This document shows, one piece after another, positions 27,392 through 36,100 of a stretch of DNA of 64,000 bases (position 1 is the first letter of the stretch; every line of letters starts with the position of its first letter). Source of the stretch: CAVTLG01 sp963735495 (GTDB taxonomy: Bacteria; Chloroflexota; Ktedonobacteria; Ktedonobacterales; Ktedonobacteraceae); contig CAVTLG010000009.1 of assembly GCA_963735495.1 (NCBI GenBank), positions 248,001 to 312,000 on the forward strand, in the 5' to 3' direction. Made by a program: the position numbers and the translations under genes. The notes beneath the pieces are model-generated. The model was given only the letters and a program-made list of their open reading frames with translations. It did no database searches and had not been told where the DNA came from.

Positions 27392-28363
27392 ATGGAAATA
27401 TATCGGCGCGCGCACATAGCATTGGTCCCCTTATTGCTTTTTGTAGCTCTAACTGTGTTGCTGGCTGCATGTGGCGCTGTACCTGCAACACCAGGAGCAA
27501 CGGCTCTGTTGCCGTCTGCCTCCCTGGCCTCGGTATCAAACAATACAACGAAGAGTATGGCACTAATGGCTGTTCAGTCTACCGCTCCGCTGACGGGTAT
27601 TCGTATGCTGGATAACCAGAACGGTTGGGCGCTGACTGCACATGCCATCTTGAAGACAACTGATGGTGGTGTCCAGTGGAAAAACGTCACGCCTGCCAAC
27701 GCTGGACTCAACGCGTTCGCCAGAGGTGATTTCTTCAATATGCAGTATGCCTGGATCGCTATTCCACCTGCGCAGATGCAAGGCAACTCGACTGGCGTCC
27801 TGCGTACCACCAATGGTGGACGCAACTGGCAGCACATCACGATCACTGATCCACTTTCGGCGACCGTGGACGTTCCGCACTTTTTGAATACGCAGCAGGG
27901 CTGGCTTGAAATCTCTGGCCTGGGAGCCGCAGGTCACTCGCTCTTTGACATCTGGCACAGCGTTAATGGTGGGCTGAGCTGGACAAAGCTCGCCAGTTCA
28001 GGTAGCGCAAGTGGTCTCTCGCTAGGATATACCACCGGTATCTCTTTCCAAAATGCGCAGAGCGGCATCGCGGCGGGCAATCTTGGCGCGGCTGCTACGC
28101 ATCCAGCGGTGCCGGTCATCGCCGTGACGCATAATGGTGGGAAGCACTGGCAAATTGTGTCGCTCCCGTTGCCACAGGGTGGCGCGCCCGCGATCATTAG
28201 TAATACGACACCTCCGGTTTTCTTTGGCAACGTGGTAATACTGCCAGTGAACGTGGCCGCACAGGCCAGCCAGTCTCAGTTGATCCTGTATCGCTCTTCA
28301 GAGCTGCTCAAAGCCGAGAAGCCCTGGCCTTGTAACAAAAATTGCTTGTCTAAGCTCCTCTGA
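27392..28363 (+). CDS. BNR-repeat beta-propeller lipoprotein
   Basis: Likely an exported lipoprotein. Starting at ATG 27392 (GAGG upstream) gives a signal peptide ending in the lipobox LLAACG. Sialidase/Ycf48-like propeller repeats carry Asp/Asn-box-type motifs TTDGGVQW, TTNGGRNW, SVNGGLSW and THNGGKHW. The C-terminus changes abruptly after LILYRSS into a Lys/Pro/Cys-rich tail, where another NGG-W repeat would be expected, so the gene may have lost its end. Ligand unknown. Confidence 0.82.
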   Translation: MEIYRRAHIALVPLLLFVALTVLLAACGAVPATPGATALLPSASLASVSNNTTKSMALMAVQSTAPLTGIRMLDNQNGWALTAHAILKTTDGGVQWKNVTPANAGLNAFARGDFFNMQYAWIAIPPAQMQGNSTGVLRTTNGGRNWQHITITDPLSATVDVPHFLNTQQGWLEISGLGAAGHSLFDIWHSVNGGLSWTKLASSGSASGLSLGYTTGISFQNAQSGIAAGNLGAAATHPAVPVIAVTHNGGKHWQIVSLPLPQGGAPAIISNTTPPVFFGNVVILPVNVAAQASQSQLILYRSSELLKAEKPWPCNKNCLSKLL

Positions 28364-28412
28364 TCGGGTAAGATACGACGCAGTCATCGCATTACATAAT
28401 TGGAGGTAAAGA

Positions 28413-28706
28413 ATGAATGTTTCGCATACTCCCCAGGGAAATAACAAAGTTCCCATGGGAGATCAACATGGTATAGATCACCAGGATGCTGCTGAAGAAC
28501 GCTCAGAGGAAGAGCGGCCTCAGGCTGCGGGCCAGCATTCCGTGGCCTGGGCCGTGGCTGTTACTGCCTGGGCCGCTGCCTGCGCTTTCTCGACGATAGC
28601 CTGGGCCATCATCACCTATTTCATTGTGCGTGAGAAACAGCGGGCGCGGGTGGAACTGGCTCGCCTGGAACTGGAGGCAAAAAGAGGCGCTGGCAAAGCA
28701 GTCTGA
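28413..28706 (+). CDS. Small single-pass membrane protein
   Basis: 97 residues after an excellent GGAGG ribosome site. An acidic, charged N-terminus (DAAEERSEEERP) precedes one hydrophobic helix (about 43-72, rich in Ala, Trp) and a short basic/charged helical tail (REKQRARVELARLELEAKRG). Function unknown. It converges with the flippase gene. Confidence 0.65.
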   Translation: MNVSHTPQGNNKVPMGDQHGIDHQDAAEERSEEERPQAAGQHSVAWAVAVTAWAAACAFSTIAWAIITYFIVREKQRARVELARLELEAKRGAGKAV

Positions 28707-28729
28707 AAACGTTGCGACTCCTGCCGCAC

Positions 28730-30547
28730 TTATGCAGCTTCTGTCGTTGCACTTCGCCTGGCAAACCAGCGTAAATAAGGCGCGACGCGTGGATTTGTGG
28801 CGTTGATCATTTCGATGTCACTGGCACTGAGCGGCTTGATGACGAGTAATAAGACCAGGCATAAGGCGACGAAGATGACGCCTGAAACTCCTAATAAAAT
28901 ACGGTCCGTCGGATGCCAGAGGATACCCGGTAGCGCTGCGATGATCAATGCGGGTAAGAAACGCAAGGTGAAAGTCAGCAGAGCGCGTGGATATTGACGC
29001 GGCACCGAGCGCAAAATAAAGAGCAATAACAGGAGAGCGGTAACGGTTTTGGCAAGACCGTCGGCGATGAGCGCTCCTGCAGCACCAAATTGGGGCACGA
29101 GCACGATGCCGACGAGGATGACAATGCAGAGGCTTACCCATTGGCTGAGGACAACCAGCCCGGGCTTGCCGATGACGTAGAGGCCAGATTGGTGTATAGC
29201 ACTACCCAGGATACGTACGAGGATATTGAAGCCGAGAAAGATGGCCAGCAGCGGTCCTACGGCGTCGTAGCGGCTGCCGTAAAGCACGTGGACGATGTTG
29301 GAGGCGTTGAAAAGACAGAAAACCAGGCCCGGCGCGGCGATGAGCGTTTCTATCTTGATCAGGGCCTGCCAGGAACGGGCAAAGCGTTCGTAATTGCGTC
29401 CGACGAAGGATGCCGCTAGCGCGGAGGCTCCAACACCAGAGAAGCCAGAGACGAGTAAGACGTTGGTCGCGTCGGCTACCTGAAATGAGAGGTTGAAATA
29501 GGCAACAGCGGTATCTGCCAGCCTGGCGGCAAAAAAGAGCAGCAAGAGGATGGAGACCTGCTTGAGTAATGCCCCTGAAACCAGATTCGTCACCCAGGCT
29601 GAGATCCCTAGCTGCAAAACTGGCTTGAGTTGTTGTTTGTATGTCGCACCGCGCGCCAGAAACTGTGGGGCCAGCCAGCACGCGAATGCTGTAGCTCCAA
29701 GCAGCGAGGCAAAGGCTTGCATCCAGAGGACCCCATCAATGCCCCAGCCACTATGCAGCGCAAGATAGCCCAGCGCGAGCAGTGTCAGTTGCATGGCTCC
29801 TCCAATAATCAGCACGCGTAGCATGCGCATAAATGCAGCACAGACGGCCATCAGTAAGTTGGCAACGCCACTGCCGAGGACGTAAACTGCGATAGGCCAG
29901 GTGTGCGCGAGTAACACCGGATCACGCAAGCTCGTGGCGCTGGCGGCAACGCTGGTGATGGGCACGAACGTCAGCAAAGTTGCCAGGACAGGCAGGCCAA
30001 AGAGGATAATACACACGCTCAAGGCCAGTATGAGGAGACGCAATGCGAGGATGCGCCTGAGGAGCGATGCAGCTACCGCCTGCCCATGCTCGGCGAAGAC
30101 ACGCGGCACAAAGGTGGCCGTGGCGTCCTCCAGACCAAAGGCCACGATGTAGAGGATGGTGTTGATGGCGGTTTGGATGGCAGCGAAAACGCCATACTGC
30201 TTTGTGGAAACAGTATGCGTGATGATCAGCGTCAGCAGAAAGAGCGAAAGATAGAGCCAGAAGCCGTATATCTGGTTAAAAAGATAATTATGTGGGGTAC
30301 GCTGCAACAAATGGCGCGCCTCAATGTCCCCTTGTAATGGTTGTGTAGCTATGTCGCTCGCCGCCATTGTTGCGCTAGCCAGTTTTCCCGTCGGTAGAAC
30401 GTCTGGATGCTCCAACTGTATCTGGCTCGTGCCCTTTCCGTTTTCGTGCGCATGATCAGCGCTACTGCTTGTAATATCGATAGGGTCAGCCGACGGGTCA
30501 TCTGGCATATGGGTCAATCGTAAAGGACGCAACGATATTTTATTCAT
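28730..30547 (-). CDS. Polysaccharide flippase family protein (Wzx/MATE-like)
   Basis: 605-residue polytopic membrane protein. After a hydrophilic N-terminal tail of about 90 residues there are about 12-14 hydrophobic helices, with the start LFNQIYGFWLYLSLFLLTLIITHTVS resembling oligosaccharide flippases. Such proteins move lipid-linked sugars across the membrane. It is the last gene of a three-gene minus-strand operon (GH3 enzyme, small membrane protein, flippase; gaps 16 and 9 bases), suggesting a link to envelope polysaccharide. Confidence 0.83.
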   Translation of the reverse strand: MNKISLRPLRLTHMPDDPSADPIDITSSSADHAHENGKGTSQIQLEHPDVLPTGKLASATMAASDIATQPLQGDIEARHLLQRTPHNYLFNQIYGFWLYLSLFLLTLIITHTVSTKQYGVFAAIQTAINTILYIVAFGLEDATATFVPRVFAEHGQAVAASLLRRILALRLLILALSVCIILFGLPVLATLLTFVPITSVAASATSLRDPVLLAHTWPIAVYVLGSGVANLLMAVCAAFMRMLRVLIIGGAMQLTLLALGYLALHSGWGIDGVLWMQAFASLLGATAFACWLAPQFLARGATYKQQLKPVLQLGISAWVTNLVSGALLKQVSILLLLFFAARLADTAVAYFNLSFQVADATNVLLVSGFSGVGASALAASFVGRNYERFARSWQALIKIETLIAAPGLVFCLFNASNIVHVLYGSRYDAVGPLLAIFLGFNILVRILGSAIHQSGLYVIGKPGLVVLSQWVSLCIVILVGIVLVPQFGAAGALIADGLAKTVTALLLLLFILRSVPRQYPRALLTFTLRFLPALIIAALPGILWHPTDRILLGVSGVIFVALCLVLLLVIKPLSASDIEMINATNPRVAPYLRWFARRSATTEAA

Positions 30548-30556
30548 ACTTCCATT

Positions 30557-30997
30557 CTAACTCAATTTGAATAAATGGCGTGCTAACCAGCCAATTGCTC
30601 CTAGTACAGCGAAAAGTTCAAGCACGCTGACATTCGCTGTTACGTCGCTTGTCGAGACGAGATAGAAAGCACCGACCTTGAATGTCGCCGCGATGACAAA
30701 GGCTCCCAGGGCCAGCCAGGCTGGCAACGTAGCAAAGAGCAGCGCGCGCTGCCAATGACGACTTAAAAAGCCGATAATAGTCGGTATAAAGTAGATCAAC
30801 GCACTGATAACTGGCGCGAGATAGGCGGGATACGGTCCGTTGAGCGTTGTATTGGACGAAGCCGGCAGTATGCGCGTCCAGAGCTGTAGCGGAACCATGG
30901 CCGTCGTGACTAAGAGTGTCTCGATAACTATCAGCGCTATGAGCAAAATATCCACATTTTTCACTGTTTTTGCCAGTGATGTACTGGATTGAGACAT
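30557..30997 (-). CDS. Membrane protein with four predicted helices
   Basis: 146 residues, four hydrophobic stretches (about 17-37, 60-80, 86-106, 124-142). No family recognised. It lies between the GH3 hydrolase and the flippase with very short gaps, so it is probably co-expressed with them. Confidence 0.7.
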   Translation of the reverse strand: MSQSSTSLAKTVKNVDILLIALIVIETLLVTTAMVPLQLWTRILPASSNTTLNGPYPAYLAPVISALIYFIPTIIGFLSRHWQRALLFATLPAWLALGAFVIAATFKVGAFYLVSTSDVTANVSVLELFAVLGAIGWLARHLFKLS

Positions 30998-31013
30998 TGC
31001 AATTTCCTCGTTG

Positions 31014-32894
31014 CTATTTTCCTGTGCTGCCAGTCGCGTTTTTGGGGATGGGAAGCAGCCCCAACTCGTACTTCAGCAGCAGTATACGCTTAACAGAGGC
31101 ATCGATGCGTTGCTGGCTGATTGCTCCAGTATTGATAGCGTCTTTGATACCGTTGATCATCGTCGTCACGTCGGCGGCTGATGCGGCTCCCATCAGGAGA
31201 TCTGAACCTGCTTCAATGGCGAGCGCGGCGGCATTGCCTAAGGTGGCATAAGCAGAGACACCGACCATCGTCAGGCTATCGGTCATGATGACACCCTGGA
31301 AGCCCATTTCATCGCGCAAAATGTCCTGCACTACTTTTGCAGAGAGCGATGCGGGCATGGTTGGATCGATGGCGGGCAGAATTTCGTGCGTGACCATGAT
31401 CGCGTGAACCAGACCCTTCTGAATAAGGGCGCGGTAGGGTGCCCAGTCGATCTGCTCCATCTCGCTCTTCGTGCGATACAGTTCCGTCACCTGAGAATGT
31501 GGGTCGCCGGAGACGTCGCCCAGGCCAGGAAAGTGTTTGAGCGTGCCGAAGACTTTGCCGCTTTGCTGTAGTCCCTCTAAGTATGCCCCAGCCATGTTTG
31601 TGACCGTGGTAGGATCATCGCCGTAGGTACGCCCCTCTTGATGCAAGATTGAGCTGCTCAGATTGTCTACATCGACCACTGGAGCTATGTTGAGATTCAA
31701 ACCATAGGCGGAAAGATTTTGCGCATCCAGGATACCTTGCGCTTTGGCTTTCGTCGGATCATTGGTCTGTCCAATCGATGCAGCGCTGGGACTCGGTCCA
31801 TCCAGTGCCGCCAGGCGGTCTACTTCACCGCCCTCTTGATCGGTAGATATGAGGAGTGGTATAGGCGCGTTTTGTTGTATTTGCCGGGTGAGCGTTTTGA
31901 GTTGTGTTGCATTGATGATGTTATTATTCCCGGAAGATAAGATGATCGCGCCAACATCTTGCAGTGTGACCATGGTGCTGAGATCAGCGGATGTCGTATA
32001 GCTTGAGCAGATGCACTCCACGAACATCAATTGACCCAACTTCTGATCCAGGCTCATATTGTTGATAATCTGATTTATGTATTGTTGCGGTGTGATACTG
32101 GTAGCTGTACTGGTACCTGTTTTCGTCTCGCGCCCTGATCGCAAGGTGTGGAGTAGATTGCTATTGCTTATATTGCCTGTTGTCGTAAATACTGCTGCCC
32201 AGCCTTGCGCTCCCTGGAATTGGGTGAAACTGGTATTGAGTACGGGGGCGAGCACAATACACAGGAGTGCGATGAAGGCTAATGCCTGGCGGCGATTGAT
32301 ATGGAGTGGTCGATGGGCGAGTGGTGGATCTTGAGAGGGCGGCGTTGTGATCTGAGATATATTTGTGTTTATAAATGTATTGCCATTCTGCGGTGGCAGT
32401 AGCGTCGGTATTGGTTGCGTATCAGCGTCTATAACTGTGCTCAGGCTTATACTGGGTGTTTTAAGCGTTGTGACAAGCACAATGTCAGGTGATACCACTG
32501 AGACAGTGTTTGTGCTTTGCTGATCAGTGGAGAGTGTGTCTTTGTCCTGATCATTGGCGACTTGCGGAGTTTTGGCAGTGTCAAAGCTCTCTATAGGTAG
32601 AGCCATATCCGTCATCGCGTTGGTGTTTGCGCTCTTCTGGTCATTGATCACCTGCGGAGTTTTGGCGGTGTCAAGGCTCTCTATAGGTTTAGATGGATCT
32701 ATAGTCGTGTTAGCTATGTGCGTGTCTTTGGTCGTGCCAGGCTTGCGTGCCAGAGGGTTTACTTTACGAAATTGTCTGACACGGCGTACCTTTTCGTTGC
32801 CAACTGGTTCAGTATCAGGATTATGCTCGGATGTTCCATGTAACCAGGGGTCGATCTGATCCATGCGCAAGCCCCTTCCCTGAGTAAATAGCAT
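31014..32894 (-). CDS. Membrane-anchored GH3 beta-N-acetylhexosaminidase-like protein
   Basis: Glycoside hydrolase family 3 domain (about 275-615) with ISTDQEGGEVDRLAAL, GTLKHFPGLGDVSGDPHSQV (NagZ-type KHFPGxG...DxH) and the nucleophile Asp in VIMTDSLTM. This group usually removes N-acetylglucosamine from peptidoglycan fragments. A membrane helix (about 205-225) precedes the domain, so the enzyme faces outside. The long N-terminal cytoplasmic tail contains a tandem repeat, PIES-L/F-DTAKTPQV-x-NDQ twice, also visible in the DNA near 32553-32690. First gene of the operon. Confidence 0.9.
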   Translation of the reverse strand: MLFTQGRGLRMDQIDPWLHGTSEHNPDTEPVGNEKVRRVRQFRKVNPLARKPGTTKDTHIANTTIDPSKPIESLDTAKTPQVINDQKSANTNAMTDMALPIESFDTAKTPQVANDQDKDTLSTDQQSTNTVSVVSPDIVLVTTLKTPSISLSTVIDADTQPIPTLLPPQNGNTFINTNISQITTPPSQDPPLAHRPLHINRRQALAFIALLCIVLAPVLNTSFTQFQGAQGWAAVFTTTGNISNSNLLHTLRSGRETKTGTSTATSITPQQYINQIINNMSLDQKLGQLMFVECICSSYTTSADLSTMVTLQDVGAIILSSGNNNIINATQLKTLTRQIQQNAPIPLLISTDQEGGEVDRLAALDGPSPSAASIGQTNDPTKAKAQGILDAQNLSAYGLNLNIAPVVDVDNLSSSILHQEGRTYGDDPTTVTNMAGAYLEGLQQSGKVFGTLKHFPGLGDVSGDPHSQVTELYRTKSEMEQIDWAPYRALIQKGLVHAIMVTHEILPAIDPTMPASLSAKVVQDILRDEMGFQGVIMTDSLTMVGVSAYATLGNAAALAIEAGSDLLMGAASAADVTTMINGIKDAINTGAISQQRIDASVKRILLLKYELGLLPIPKNATGSTGK

Positions 32895-33150
32895 TGTGTG
32901 ATGAAAAGGTTATCCTAAATCGTAGAGTCTACTCATACGAACGCACTACATAGACGGGACGTAACACACAAGACGCCGTAGTAAGTTTACCTTAATACTC
33001 AGACATAAAACACCTATGAACAAAAAACAGCTGCGCTCTTCAATAATTATTCCCACCAATAGGATAAACTCTCATGGGTAACTATTGTAGCTTGTTCAGA
33101 TGCAGTCACTAGGTTATACTATTTCTACCACTTGAATAGAAGGTGTGCAC

Positions 33151-36100
33151 ATGCAACGGGAGCAGAGAATTGTAATTCCAATACGCGTACAAAGTAACAT
33201 CATACAGGGACCGTTACCACGTCGTTTCCTGGCGAGTCTCCTGGTTGGGGCTGGCGCAACGCTCTTATTGAGTCTCCTTGAGCTGATTATTGTCGTGTGG
33301 CTTAATCCATGGCAGATGTTGAGCAGTGGGACAAATCGTGTTGTCGCCCTGCTCACATTGCCAGTTCATGCTCCTCAGTTGCTCCTGGTGCCACTTTGCG
33401 AACTCCTGATCGCGTCTTTTGTGCTCTTGTTCTCGGCAAGAGCTATCTCTCTCCTATTGTACCTGCGTAGTGTGCACGCCGCGCAAGAAGAGTATCATAA
33501 GCTCTATACGCCGCTCACCGCGTTGGCGAATCTGCGTCGGGCCGCGGAACCATCTCAAGAATATGCCACAGCCCCCACTGTATACACGCAGGAGCAACAC
33601 ATCTCGATGCTAGATCTTGTTCAGCAGCAGGACGCCCATCAAATGATTCTCGGTGTACCGGGAGCTGGCAAGACGATGGCCCTGCGCGTCTATCAATATA
33701 TCGCCTCGCAACGTCCTTTCTCCCTGGTGCTGGCACGAGGCCGCATTCCCGTCTACGTCCCTATGAAAAATTATAGCCTGTTCCTGAAGCAACAACACCA
33801 GGAAGATGAAGCGTCGGCGCAGCCTGTCCCGCACGTGAGCCTGCTTGAATACGTCTATGAAAGCGATCTGCCGGGTGTGCGACATCTGCGTCCATGTCTG
33901 ACGTCGCTGGCGGAGCAAGGGCGTTTGTTGTTGCTCTGTGACGGTCTGAACGAGGTCGATAGTAATTACCTGGCGCAGGTGAGCGACGAGTTAGTACGCC
34001 TGATGCTTGAGACGCAGAATCGCCTGGTGATGACCTGCCGTGAAGTCGATTATCGCGAACAGGACGATTTCGTGCAACTGGTGGAAGAGGGACAGGCGGC
34101 GCGAGCTGTTATCTATCCCCTACAGCCGGAGCAGATCTCTGAGTTTGTCGAGCGCTACGTTGAGAAGCAAGATAAGCATTGGAAACATACAGCCGGACAG
34201 ATTATGCAAGTGATTGATCGCAGCCGCCTGCGCTATCATTGTACGAACCCGATGATGTTGTTCACATTGATGGGTATTATTGATAAGATTGGCATCGAGC
34301 GCGGCAAGCAAATAGACACGCGTGGTCGTCTGCTGCGTGAATATGTGAAGCAACTTATCGACTATGAGCAGCAACAGGTGAAATGGCAGCGAGGCGCACC
34401 GTCTGAGCAGGATGTTATTCGCTTTCTGAGCGAGATCGCCTGTGCCGCACGTTGGGCGAATGATCGCAATGCGATCCAGTTACGTGTCTCTGCGCCTGCT
34501 CTGGTAGCCGGTGAGCGTGTGCGCGCCGGGAGTAGCAATGAAGAACTGGCCGATGAATTACAGTTCTGGCTGGATGAGCATCCGGCGCAGGGACCTTTTG
34601 CCGGTGAGGATGACGGTGCTGGTGAGGGGTACGCTGATGGGCCACAGTTACTGCAATTTGCCTTGAGTGCGGCCCTGATCGAAATCAGCCCCAGTGGTGT
34701 GCTGAGCTTTCGCCATGAGCTGATTGCCGAATATTTTGTGGCCGAATATTTCTTCGCGGCAGCCAATAAGAAGCAAGCGGCAACATTGCCGATCCGTGAA
34801 GATCTGCTGGAGAATGTGGGACGTTGGAGTGAGCCAGTCGCTATCTGGGCTGGTCTGCTGGACAAGCCTCTGGTGCTGGCCGAACGCTTTGGTGCCCTGG
34901 GTATGAGCAATCCGCACTACGTGCTCCAGGCATTAGCGCTGGGACTGGTCTGTGTTGGCGTGCTGTGGACTCCGCCGCAGGCTGAGATGCAGCATCCTGT
35001 GCTGTTACCGTCAGCTCTGGAAGAGTCGCTCTCCATGGCTGTACGCAACCGGGCTGCGCGTGAGGAACTGGCGCGCATCTTTACGCGTTGCGCGGAAGAG
35101 GGTGGTCAGGAGGTCTATCGTTCACTGCTACCCCTGATTATGGTTGATGGCGTCGACGATTTGCTCACGTTGCTTGATCAGACGATTGTGCCCGATTTAT
35201 TGTTCACGCATTTGCTGGATGCGGTGGACGATGTGGCCTACGAGGCTCAGGTGAAGCGCCTGGGGCGTGTATTGGGACGTTTTGGAGGGGTTGTCGTTGA
35301 TCGCGCGGCGCAGTTGAGCCTACCGGCTCCCGAACGCAGTTTACGTTTGCGTGCCGTCGTCGTGAATGTGCTGGGTGGCACCAATGATCCACGGGCCGTG
35401 GATGCGTTGATTGCGCGTCTGAGAGATAGCGAGACGTATCTCTTTGAGCGTGCGACCAATGCGCTGATCCGGCTGGGGCCTGGATTGACACTGACCAGGG
35501 TCTTGCAGGAGCTAGAAAATCGCCAATCTGATCAGATGACGCTCCGTGTGCACTGGGCGACGTTGCTGATTCTGGAATATTACCTGGACGAACGCGATGC
35601 CAGGCACCAGATTTCGCTGATGCAGTATCAACGTATTCTGGAGTCGCTGGTACCCGTGCTGACCTCAAACTATCAGGCCGAGCCGGAGGTGCAGCAGAAG
35701 GCCCGCGAGATCCTGGTACGGCAGGGACGCAAGCTAACGGAGCCAGGAGCACGCGATAATCGTGGGGAAAAAGTCATTGAGGCGCTAATGCGTTACTTGC
35801 CGTCGCAAAATGAAGTTGCTGCGAAGAATGTAGAACTGGCATTGCAGGAAGTCGGGACAGCGGCTACGCCACAATTGTTGGAGATGCTGCTGCATGCCTC
35901 GGAGATTGTGCGGGAGCGCGTTGTTAGTATCTTACAGGTGACGCGGGACGTACTGGCACTTCCGCAATTACTGCACATGCTCGATGATCCTGCTCCTGTC
36001 GTGCAGCAACGCGTGGCGGCGGCTTTAGAAGTGTACGCTCCGGCCAGCGTCGCTGGCTTGCTTGAATTGATCCTGACAGATCCGCAGGAGGTTGTAGCGG

